Virus record (IMG/VR): IMGVR_UViG_3300030085_001912
Location: 1-27,824 of that record
Length of the DNA stretch: 27,824 nt
From: a virus
Direction: 5' to 3' (one strand)
This document shows, piece by piece, positions 8,641 through 15,573 of the stretch. A program made the translations under genes and the position numbers. Each line of letters opens with the position of its first letter. The stretch's first letter is position 1. The notes under the pieces are model-generated. The model ran no database searches, was not told where the DNA came from, and saw nothing but the letters and a program-made list of their open reading frames with translations.

Positions 8641-10322
8641 TAACTGATTTCGATAAAATAGTCAAAGAGTGGAGTTATAGAGTACACAATTCGAAACCCA
8701 ATCCTCAAAACTCAACTCATCAATACCAGTTGACTGAAATACTGATAGAGTATGGATGGCCATATCAAGCCATAGATGAGTTGATTCAAAATCTCAATGA
8801 AATAGATATTGTGAAGAACAAAAAGAGTGGTAACGTATATCCTGTTCGTACACACAATCCCGATACACAAGATTTAATCAAAAAAGATGCCTCTAAGGAT
8901 GATATTGAGAAAGTTAAAAAAGATAAAGAACAAGATAAAGAACCTGAATCAAAAGAAGAATTACTAAAATCAGACCACGAAACCACAGATGATGCTTTAA
9001 GATATACAAAGAGTCAAGCTAAAAAAGATGGTAAACGTAAGGGGGTTGGTTTAGGCACTGATACTTCAAGAGCTGGGGAAGCAGCTGTTCATACAGGTAT
9101 TCGTATGTTTAAAGCCGGTGCTTCTTTTGAAGAAATCGAAAAAGAGTTAATGAAAATAGCTAATGAAGATGATACTTTTTTAAACCCTAAATGGGTAAAA
9201 TCAGCAATGGCAACTTTAAAAGCTATAGATAAAAAAATAGGTCTTAAAAACATTGAGGATGTTGCCTGGGATACTGATGAGGGTAGAAGAGCAATCGGTG
9301 TTGACCCTAAATTAAAAACATCTAGTGATATGTTCGTTAGAACCACAGAAGGTGTAAATATTGGAATATCTTTAAAACAAGATGGAAGAGTATTTTTAAA
9401 TAATGGAGGATGGGATGAACAATCAGCCATATTACTTGATAATTTAAAAGAAGTGATGCCACCAGATGAACATAAAAAAATAAGTGAAGCTATGTCGATA
9501 GCAGAATATAATAAAGACAGAGCTGAAAGATTTAAACAAGCTTATAAAAAATATTCACCTGAAGATATTTTAGAAATGGTGAATAGTTTAACACCAGAAG
9601 AAATTAAAAAAGAAAAACTATCAGAAAAATATTTAGATATTCTGAGGAATCCAGAAAAATTGTTAGAAAAAGTACGACTAGCTTCAACAGAAAAACCAAA
9701 TAACCTTTCAGGTGATGAGATGAAAGCATTACACCGATTAATGAAACTCAAAGATAAAAAAGGTGACGCGCTTATACGTGAGTCTGATAATGTTTTGTCG
9801 AAAAAAACCTTTGCTGTATTAAATTCATCCGAAGAAGCTAAAAAAGGTATGAATAGACACGTGTTAAGAGCGATGCATGTTTTTGATGCTCTTGGATTAA
9901 ATCAGACTTTAAGTGATGGAGGAGTTGATTCTTTTGTAACTATGTATGGTATTCCTCCCGACGGTTCCACTTTAGATGAAGAAAATTTAGTGTCTTTATT
10001 CGGTTCAAAGTTTCAACAGGTTTTAGCCGATGTAAGAAATGGTGATGCAGACCCTGAAGATTTAGAAGAGTTGTTGGCTGACCAAATAGAGATAGATTAT
10101 GAATCTGGAGAAATTTTATTTAGACACGAGGACGGAGGTAGATATCCATTGTTTTACCTAAACGGTAGAGCAAGAGGTATTGGTACTGCACCTGTAATGG
10201 AATTAGGTCAAACTTCGTTTATGGCCTTAGCCTTAAAAATTGGTTCGTTCGATACAAGTACTTGGGAAGATAAAGACGTAAAGAAGTTAGAAAAATTGTT
10301 AAAGAGGGATAGAGAAGAATGA
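8637..10322 (+). CDS. Hypothetical protein with possible PD-(D/E)XK nuclease-like core
   Basis: A 561-aa protein starting at the ATG of an ATGA overlap with the polymerase-like gene; the open frame reaches back to 8589 but that would bury the start in the upstream gene. Three parts are visible. Residues 1-55 form a small helical domain (FDKIVKEWSYRV...TEILIEYGW) that I recall at the front of several marine phage proteins. Residues about 75-130 are a very charged linker rich in Lys, Glu and Asp. Residues about 140-260 contain AGEAAVHTGIRMF, then SSDMFVRTTEG, then IGISLKQDGRVFLNNGG; E148, D231 and K247 are spaced like the helix-Glu, D and xK of restriction-type nucleases, with Ser in place of the usual second acid. 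The C-terminal part is charged, ending in a block with FYLNGRARGIG. Nuclease activity is only a hypothesis; a structural protein is the alternative. Confidence 0.6.
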   Translation: MITDFDKIVKEWSYRVHNSKPNPQNSTHQYQLTEILIEYGWPYQAIDELIQNLNEIDIVKNKKSGNVYPVRTHNPDTQDLIKKDASKDDIEKVKKDKEQDKEPESKEELLKSDHETTDDALRYTKSQAKKDGKRKGVGLGTDTSRAGEAAVHTGIRMFKAGASFEEIEKELMKIANEDDTFLNPKWVKSAMATLKAIDKKIGLKNIEDVAWDTDEGRRAIGVDPKLKTSSDMFVRTTEGVNIGISLKQDGRVFLNNGGWDEQSAILLDNLKEVMPPDEHKKISEAMSIAEYNKDRAERFKQAYKKYSPEDILEMVNSLTPEEIKKEKLSEKYLDILRNPEKLLEKVRLASTEKPNNLSGDEMKALHRLMKLKDKKGDALIRESDNVLSKKTFAVLNSSEEAKKGMNRHVLRAMHVFDALGLNQTLSDGGVDSFVTMYGIPPDGSTLDEENLVSLFGSKFQQVLADVRNGDADPEDLEELLADQIEIDYESGEILFRHEDGGRYPLFYLNGRARGIGTAPVMELGQTSFMALALKIGSFDTSTWEDKDVKKLEKLLKRDREE

Positions 10323-10735
10323 AAACACAATTACTCTGTACATTTACAAAACGAAATAAACTACACGAAGTTATCGATATTATCATAACTTGTAATGATA
10401 TTGTGTTTGATAAGATTTACGTATTTCAAAATGAAAATGACCATCATCAATTAATCTGTACTTATAATGTAGAGTACGATGAAGATTTTATGCAAGGGAT
10501 TCCTGATACTATTTCGCTCCATAGAAAAAAGAACACGAACACCCTATACACAATTAATGCTCTCAATGATTTGATTCGTGAACTAAACGGTGGGAAGTTA
10601 GATAAATCATTTCCAATCGATTGGGAGAACTACAAAAACAGCTTACTATTGACAAATGAAAATGGACTTAATAAAATACCAACACGTATCTATTCAATCG
10701 TAGATACAAAAACTTGGACAAAAGATAAAAAATAA
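10319..10735 (+). CDS. Hypothetical protein, conserved small phage gene before gp32
   Basis: A 138-aa protein that overlaps the preceding gene by ATGA (10319-10322), so it is translated with it. No family is recognised. The first 60 residues look like an alternating beta/alpha domain (QLLCTFTKRNKL, then KIYVFQNEND, then HQLICTYNVEY). The second half carries TLYTINALNDLIRELNGG and FPIDWENYKNSLLL, which I associate with an uncharacterised protein family of T4-like marine phages. It is the last gene before the gp32 leader. A T4 gp59-type helicase loader lies next to gene 32 in T4, but this protein is too short and shows no visible likeness, so that is not claimed. Confidence 0.6.
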   Translation: MKTQLLCTFTKRNKLHEVIDIIITCNDIVFDKIYVFQNENDHHQLICTYNVEYDEDFMQGIPDTISLHRKKNTNTLYTINALNDLIRELNGGKLDKSFPIDWENYKNSLLLTNENGLNKIPTRIYSIVDTKTWTKDKK

Positions 10736-10830
10736 TTGTATTTTAAAAATCAATACAATACTTATTGATGTATCAAGGTTATACTTGAATACTAATTAAC
10801 AAATAACAAATAAATAATAGGAGATAATTA
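10736..10830 (+). promoter_or_regulatory. gp32 leader: hairpin plus A-rich tandem repeats before the ribosome-binding site
   Basis: This 95-nt gap is the longest non-coding stretch in the window. It starts with an 8-bp inverted repeat, ATTGTATT (10735-10742) and AATACAAT (10752-10759). Before the AGGAG at 10819-10823 lies an almost C/G-free stretch with tandem heptads AACAAAT (10798-10804), AACAAAT (10805-10811) and AAATAAT (10812-10818). T4 gp32 represses its own mRNA by binding an upstream structured element and then unstructured A/U-rich repeats over the ribosome-binding site; this leader has the same general architecture. A weak promoter (TTGATG at 10765, AATACT at 10788, 17-bp spacer) may also be present. 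Regulation is inferred by analogy. Confidence 0.45.
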
Positions 10831-11583
10831 ATGGATTTAAATGCAATCAAGAATCGTCTTAGTCAACTTCAGACTACAACAACACGAACTTCAAACTTAT
10901 GGAAACCTCAACCAGGAACACAACTGGTTAGAATTGTTCCTTATAAGTTCAATCAAGACAATCCTTTTATTGAATTGTACTTTCATTACGACTTAGGAGG
11001 TAAGAACTATCTTTCTCCGATGTCATTCGGTCGTCCAGACCCAATCGAAGAGTTTGCTTCAAAACTCAAAGGTACAGGTTCAAAAGATGATTATCGTCTC
11101 GGAAAGAAAATCGAAGCTAAAATGAGAACTTTTGCTCCGGTTATCGTAAGAGGTGAGGAATCACAAGGTGTTAGATTTTGGGGATTCGGTAAGACGGTTT
11201 ATCAAGAACTGCTTTCCATTATAGCAGACCCAGACTATGGTGATATTACAGATGCTACAAGCGGACGTGATGTTGCTGTAGAGTTCAAAACAGCCGAAGA
11301 GACAGGTAAGTCCTTCCCTTCGACTTCAATTAGAGTAAAACCTAACCAAACTCCAATTACAGAGGATGCTTCTGTGCTTGAAACAATCAAGGAATCACAA
11401 AAGAATATTACTGAAATCTATCAGGAACAATCTTATGATGAATTGACTCAAGCTCTGAATGATTATCTTGCTGGTGATTCTGAAGGTGAAACTTCAACAG
11501 AAGAATCTCAACCTAAACAGGCTGAGAAATCTTTTGACGCCAAAGAGACTTCAGATGCATTCGATGATTTGTTCAATAGCTAA
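10831..11583 (+). CDS. 32: Single-stranded DNA-binding protein, T4 gp32 family, lacking zinc ligands
   Basis: A 250-aa protein (T4 gp32 has 301). It coats ssDNA during replication and recombination and organises UvsX and the helicase. Order seen: short N-terminal basic/hydrophilic arm, an OB-fold core starting with NLWKPQPGTQLVRIVPYKF, a YLSPMSFGRPDPIEEF segment where T4 has its zinc module, YRLGKKIEAKMRTFAPVIV and FWGFGKTVYQELL, then an acidic C-terminal tail ending in SDAFDDLFNS, the usual contact for partner proteins. The protein has no cysteine at all, so the zinc-binding Cys residues of T4 gp32 are absent. Translation starts at an ATG with AGGAG 7 nt upstream, after a leader that looks suited to autoregulation. 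uvsX follows, matching the T4-like recombination partnership. Confidence 0.88.
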   Translation: MDLNAIKNRLSQLQTTTTRTSNLWKPQPGTQLVRIVPYKFNQDNPFIELYFHYDLGGKNYLSPMSFGRPDPIEEFASKLKGTGSKDDYRLGKKIEAKMRTFAPVIVRGEESQGVRFWGFGKTVYQELLSIIADPDYGDITDATSGRDVAVEFKTAEETGKSFPSTSIRVKPNQTPITEDASVLETIKESQKNITEIYQEQSYDELTQALNDYLAGDSEGETSTEESQPKQAEKSFDAKETSDAFDDLFNS

Positions 11584-11593
11584 ATGAAACCCC

Positions 11594-11623
11594 GTGGGTG
11601 GTTATCTCACGACAATCACCCAC
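11594..11623 (+). other. Intergenic RNA hairpin between gene 32 and uvsX
   Basis: GTGGGTGGTT (11594-11603) pairs with AATCACCCAC (11614-11623) across a 10-nt loop: seven Watson-Crick pairs with four consecutive G/C-rich ones, a G-U, then two more pairs. It is one of the most GC-rich spots in an AT-rich window, so it stands out. No run of T follows (next bases are ACTTAATTGG), so it is not a standard Rho-independent terminator. It lies just upstream of the uvsX GGAG at 11632 and could stabilise the upstream gp32 message end, mark a processing site or tune uvsX translation. Confidence 0.5.
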
Positions 11624-11641
11624 ACTTAATTGGAGAAAAAT

Positions 11642-12733
11642 ATGTCTACAAGAGACGAATTAGCTGGTGTCTTAGCTGACACCTTAAATAAACAATTCAA
11701 GGATATGAAAGTTGCATATTTCTTGGATGGTACAGATACAACACCTACTGATATAAAAGATTTTGTGTCTACAGGTTCTACAATGTTAGACTTGGCAATA
11801 TCAAACAAACCTGACGGTGGTATTGCAGTCGGTAGAATTACAGAGTTAAATGGACTTGAGAGTAGTGGTAAATCATTACTTGGAGCTCATATGCTCGCTG
11901 AGACTCAAAAGAAGGGTGGTGTTGCTGTCTATATCGATACTGAAACAGCTGTTAGTACAGAATTTCTATCATCAATCGGTGTTGATGTAGAGAGTATGTT
12001 GTATCTACACTTAGAAACGGTAGAAGACATTTTTTCAGCTATCGAAGAAATCACAGCAAAGGTTCGTGAAAGTGATAAAGATAGATTAGTTACTATCTTG
12101 GTTGATTCACTAGCCGCTGCTTCAACAAAAATAGAAATGGATGCCGAGTTTGATAAAGATGGTTTCGCTACTTCAAAAGCTATTATCATTTCAAAAGCTA
12201 TGAGAAAGATAACTCAGATGATTGGAAGACAAAGAATAGCTCTTGTGTTTACAAATCAACTCAGACAAAAACTCGGAGTAATGTTTGGAGACCCTTGGAC
12301 TACAAGTGGTGGAAAGGCATTACCATTTCACGCCTCAACTCGTATAAGATTGAAGAATACTGGACAAATCAAAGATAAAAAGAACAATACTATTGGTATG
12401 AAGATGAGAGCTCAAGTCATTAAAAACAGACTTGGTCCTCCTATGAGACATGCTGATTTTGAACTTTACTTTGAGACTGGTATTGATGATGAGGGAAGTT
12501 GGTTGAAAGTTATGAAAGACCATAGACTTGTTAAACAAGCAGGTGCTTGGTACACAATGGACAATCACAAAGGAGTAGAACTCAAGTTTCAATCTAAAGA
12601 TTGGGGTGAACAACTCAAAGATAAAGACTTTAGAACCTATTGTTACAACTTAATATGTGAAAAGGTTATTCTCAAATACGAAAAGAACTTTGGTATAGAT
12701 GATGTGGTCGTAGAAGAGGAACTAAGTGAGTAA
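11642..12733 (+). CDS. uvsX: UvsX recombinase (RecA family)
   Basis: A 363-aa protein (T4 UvsX has 391). It forms filaments on gp32-covered ssDNA and carries out strand exchange for recombination-dependent replication and repair. Seen: RecA-type core with Walker A GLESSGKS (residues 71-78), a following AVYIDTETAVS strand, Walker B LVTILVDSLAAAS near residue 145-157, and FTNQLRQKLGVMFGDPWTTSGG with the GG loop typical of L2. The frame extends upstream to a TTG at 11630, but the ATG at 11642 has GGAG at 11632-11635 in the right place, so it is chosen. The downstream exonuclease gene starts with GTG at 12726, overlapping the last 8 nt. Confidence 0.92.
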   Translation: MSTRDELAGVLADTLNKQFKDMKVAYFLDGTDTTPTDIKDFVSTGSTMLDLAISNKPDGGIAVGRITELNGLESSGKSLLGAHMLAETQKKGGVAVYIDTETAVSTEFLSSIGVDVESMLYLHLETVEDIFSAIEEITAKVRESDKDRLVTILVDSLAAASTKIEMDAEFDKDGFATSKAIIISKAMRKITQMIGRQRIALVFTNQLRQKLGVMFGDPWTTSGGKALPFHASTRIRLKNTGQIKDKKNNTIGMKMRAQVIKNRLGPPMRHADFELYFETGIDDEGSWLKVMKDHRLVKQAGAWYTMDNHKGVELKFQSKDWGEQLKDKDFRTYCYNLICEKVILKYEKNFGIDDVVVEEELSE

Positions 12734-13742
12734 TAAAAAGTATCTTTCTATACTTGATGAAATCAAGAAGAAGGGTGGTTCTTTAGACGGCGGAAATCCT
12801 GATGATAAAGTACTTGTTATAGATGGCCTAAATACTTTTATTAGAGTGTTTAGTGTTATACCAACTACTAACGATGATGGTATTCACGTTGGTGGAATAG
12901 TTGGTTTTCTGAGAAGTATAGGTTACGCTATTAATATGTTTAGACCTACCCGAGTCGTCATAGTGTTTGATGGCAAAGGTGGGTCTACACGCCGTAGAAA
13001 GTTATATCCTGAGTATAAACAAAATAGAAAAACAAAATACAGAGTAAATCGTACGTATGATTTTGCTTCTCAAGAAGATGAGAAACAAAATATGATGATG
13101 CAGTTACAACGAGTCGTTGAGTATCTTAACACTTTACCTATAACGGTTTTATCTTATGACAATATCGAAGCTGATGACACGATAGGTTATATATGTCGTC
13201 AAGTCTTAACAGAGTCTAAGATTACAATTATGTCAACTGATAAAGACTTTCTTCAGTTAGCTAATGGTAGAATCAAGATATGGAGTCCTACTAAGAAAAA
13301 GTTATATGATGAACAAACGGTCTTAGATGAGTTTGGTATTTCATCTCACAACTATATTTGGTACAGAGTATTAGATGGAGATAAATCAGACAACATCAAA
13401 GGTGTAAGAGGACTAGGTCTTAAAACAATTCAAAAAAAATTACCGTTTTTAAGTGAGAATCGTATAGTTAATATAGATGAAGTAATTACAGAATTACCAG
13501 ATTCAAAAGATGTTATAGAACTGAACTATAGGTTGATGCAGTTATCGGATGTAGATATATCAGGTTCTACAAAAACAAAAATACAAGAGAAGATTAGAGA
13601 ACCTATCAATAGATTGGTAAAGTATAAATTTCAAAAAATGTTTTTGGAAGATAAATTATATGCTGCTCTTCCTAATCTTAATAGTTGGTTATTAACTAAC
13701 TTCAATCAGTTAAATCATTATGCAGAGAAAACAAATGATTAG
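12726..13742 (+). CDS. rnh: FEN-family 5'-3' exonuclease / RNase H (T4 Rnh-like)
   Basis: A 338-aa protein (T4 RNase H has 305). This family removes RNA primers and flaps from lagging-strand fragments. Conserved acids are all in place: VIDGLNTF (D33), VFDGKGGSTRRRKLYPEYK (D82 plus the basic arch), NIEADDTIG (E148, D150, D151), STDKDFLQL (D172, D174) and LDGDKSDNIKGVRGLG (D217, D219, D222 then the helix-hairpin-helix). It should therefore be active. It starts with GTG at 12726, inside the end of uvsX, with GAGGA about 8-12 nt upstream; the N-terminal 27 residues before the nuclease core are charged. The next gene begins within its last codons. Placement between uvsX and the helicase fits Okazaki-fragment processing. 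Confidence 0.88.
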   Translation: MSNKKYLSILDEIKKKGGSLDGGNPDDKVLVIDGLNTFIRVFSVIPTTNDDGIHVGGIVGFLRSIGYAINMFRPTRVVIVFDGKGGSTRRRKLYPEYKQNRKTKYRVNRTYDFASQEDEKQNMMMQLQRVVEYLNTLPITVLSYDNIEADDTIGYICRQVLTESKITIMSTDKDFLQLANGRIKIWSPTKKKLYDEQTVLDEFGISSHNYIWYRVLDGDKSDNIKGVRGLGLKTIQKKLPFLSENRIVNIDEVITELPDSKDVIELNYRLMQLSDVDISGSTKTKIQEKIREPINRLVKYKFQKMFLEDKLYAALPNLNSWLLTNFNQLNHYAEKTND

Positions 13743-14136
13743 AGAAATTATAAGACCTTTACTACAAGAGATATATCAAGATGATACTTGGAAGATGTTA
13801 GTTTGTTGTATGTTGTTAAATCAAACTAATAGAAAACAAGTTGATACCGTTAGAGAAGAACTCTTTAAAACATATCCGACACCTAAAGATATGATGAAAG
13901 CTGAACATTCAGATTTAGTTGATATAATCAAACCGTTAGGATTATACAACACAAGAGCTACACGTTTGATAAAGATGAGTGAGGGTTATGTAAATGGATT
14001 TAATGATGTTACTGAGTTGTATGGTATCGGTCAATATGCTTTAGATTCTTGGGAAATATTTCAAAACGAAAACTATGATGTAAAACCTACAGATTTAGTT
14101 TTACAAGAATATTTGAGAGTAGAAACAAACAGATGA
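13735..14136 (+). CDS. MBD4-like HhH-GPD DNA glycosylase
   Basis: A 133-aa protein that is close to a bare MBD4 catalytic domain. Visible matches: DTWKMLVCCMLLNQTNRKQ (helical start, with the LNQT turn), YPTPKDMM, IIKPLGLYNTRATRLIKMS, the helix-hairpin-helix LYGIGQYALDSWEIF and VKPTDLVLQEYLR. The Asp of YALDSW (D104 here) aligns with the catalytic Asp of MBD4 (GNDSYRIF). There is no C-terminal cysteine cluster, so no Fe-S site, unlike MutY or Nth. The family removes thymine or uracil mispaired with G. An alternative ATG at 13720 would overlap more of the upstream gene and has no ribosome-binding site, whereas AGAGA at 13724-13728 suits 13735. It ends in an ATGA overlap with the helicase gene, so it is expressed with the replication proteins. 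Substrate is unknown. Confidence 0.8.
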   Translation: MIREIIRPLLQEIYQDDTWKMLVCCMLLNQTNRKQVDTVREELFKTYPTPKDMMKAEHSDLVDIIKPLGLYNTRATRLIKMSEGYVNGFNDVTELYGIGQYALDSWEIFQNENYDVKPTDLVLQEYLRVETNR

Positions 14137-15500
14137 GTGAAACATTAACACAATTTGGGACATCATTTCAGTCTAAAATAATAGCCTCTTTATTAAGAGA
14201 TGTTAAGTTTATTCAGACAATTAATGATATTTTGAATCCTGATATGTTTGATTCAGACTCTAATAAATGGTTAGTAAATAGTATACGTGATTATTACACT
14301 CAGTATAAAAAACAACCTACACTCGAAGTTATCAAATACAAAGTTGATGAAATAGAAAATGATGTTTTGAAGAGCGGGGTTGTTGATAAACTTAGAGAAG
14401 TATGGAAGAATATCGAGGCTACTGATTTAGAGTTTGTACAATCTCAAACACTTGATTTTTGTAAGAATCAATCACTCAAGAATGCTATATTAGAATCAGT
14501 TGATTTGTTAGAAAACAAAGATTATGATGGTATAAAATCAATAATAGATGAAGCTATGAAAGCAGGTTCTGAAAGAGATTTAGGTCAAGATTATATCACA
14601 TCACTAGATTTAAGATTAGAAGCTTCTGCTAGATTAACAACACCCACTCCTTGGGATGTCATTAATGAGATTATGGACGGAGGACTAGGTTCAGGTGAGT
14701 TGGGTGTCATAGTAGCTCCCGCTGGTATAGGTAAATCTTGGACACTACAAGCTCTAGGAGCAGGAGCTTTGAAATCAGACAAAACGGTTGTTCATTACAC
14801 ACTTGAGTTGAATGAAAATTATGTAGGTCTAAGATATGATAGTATCTTTACAGGTGTAACTACAGCTAATATCAAGTACTACAAAGATGATGTCAAATCA
14901 AAAATAGAAAATCTTCCAGGTAGACTTTTAATCAAATACTTTCCTACAAAGGCCGCTTCTGTACAGACATTAGGAGCTCACTTGAAACAAATCGAGTTGA
15001 GTGGTATCAAACCTGATGTTGTTCTTGTTGATTATGCTGATATATTGATGCCAACTGGTAACTTCAGAGAGAAGAGACATGCTATAGGAAACATCTATGA
15101 AGATTTGAGAGGACTAGCTGGTGAGTTAGAAGTTCCTATCTGGACTGCTTCACAAGCTAATCGTTCTGCTCTTGAAGAAGATGTGATTGGTGCTGATAAA
15201 GTAGCTGAAGATTATAGTAAAGTTATGACTGCTGATTTTGTAATGAGTATGAGTAGAAAAGTAGAAGACAAGATTGCCAACACTGGTAGATTTCACGTGA
15301 TTAAAAATAGATTTGGTATCGATGGTGTAACTTATCCGTCTACAATAAATACAAATATAGGTCAAGTACAAATCTTCGAGGGTAGTAGCCAGTTTGGTAA
15401 AGATGCACAAAGTAAGATGAATAATAGTGAAGAGTTTTTAAGAAAAGAATTAGCAAACAAATATAAAGATATGGGAAAAAAAGTTGACGGTTTCGAATAA
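14133..15500 (+). CDS. 41: Replicative DNA helicase (T4 gp41 / DnaB family)
   Basis: A 455-aa protein (T4 gp41 has 475). It unwinds the fork as a hexamer on the lagging strand. The N-terminal 150 residues are helical, as in DnaB-type primase-interaction domains. The RecA-like core has WDVINEIMDGGLGSGELGVI, Walker A APAGIGKSW (about residues 194-202), HYTLELNENYVGLRYDS, Walker B VVLVDYADILMP and a WTASQANRSALEED segment matching the conserved DnaB motif with Q and N. No primase (gp61-like) or loader (gp59-like) gene is adjacent. It starts at the ATG of an ATGA overlap with the glycosylase gene. A short promoter-containing gap follows its stop. Confidence 0.92.
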   Translation: MSETLTQFGTSFQSKIIASLLRDVKFIQTINDILNPDMFDSDSNKWLVNSIRDYYTQYKKQPTLEVIKYKVDEIENDVLKSGVVDKLREVWKNIEATDLEFVQSQTLDFCKNQSLKNAILESVDLLENKDYDGIKSIIDEAMKAGSERDLGQDYITSLDLRLEASARLTTPTPWDVINEIMDGGLGSGELGVIVAPAGIGKSWTLQALGAGALKSDKTVVHYTLELNENYVGLRYDSIFTGVTTANIKYYKDDVKSKIENLPGRLLIKYFPTKAASVQTLGAHLKQIELSGIKPDVVLVDYADILMPTGNFREKRHAIGNIYEDLRGLAGELEVPIWTASQANRSALEEDVIGADKVAEDYSKVMTADFVMSMSRKVEDKIANTGRFHVIKNRFGIDGVTYPSTINTNIGQVQIFEGSSQFGKDAQSKMNNSEEFLRKELANKYKDMGKKVDGFE

Positions 15501-15507
15501 ATCGTGA

Positions 15508-15530
15508 ATATACTTTCGTATATATTATAC
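15508..15530 (+). promoter_or_regulatory. Candidate promoter -10 element upstream of nrdJ
   Basis: The 73-nt gap before the reductase gene contains TTCGTATATATT at 15515-15526, which shares TTCGTATAT with the two well-formed promoters at 17562 and 22655. No TTGACA is found 18 bp upstream, so the -35 part is missing or different. ATATAC (15508-15513), TTTC and GTATAT (15518-15523) could also form a 6-bp hairpin. An activator-dependent or extended -10 promoter is possible; this is tentative. Confidence 0.35.
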
Positions 15531-15573
15531 TTATATTTGTTACGAGAATAAGATTACAACAGGAGTTAGTTAG

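Noticed and set aside
10319-10735. 138-aa protein as gp59 helicase loader
   Set aside because: Position next to gene 32 is suggestive, but the length is much shorter than T4 gp59 (217 aa) and no likeness could be seen.
11594-11623. Hairpin as a Rho-independent terminator
   Set aside because: No T-run follows the stem.
15484-15513. TTGACG plus ATATAC as a promoter before nrdJ
   Set aside because: TTGACG lies inside the helicase coding region and the -10 is poor. The shared TTCGTATAT element further on is a better candidate.
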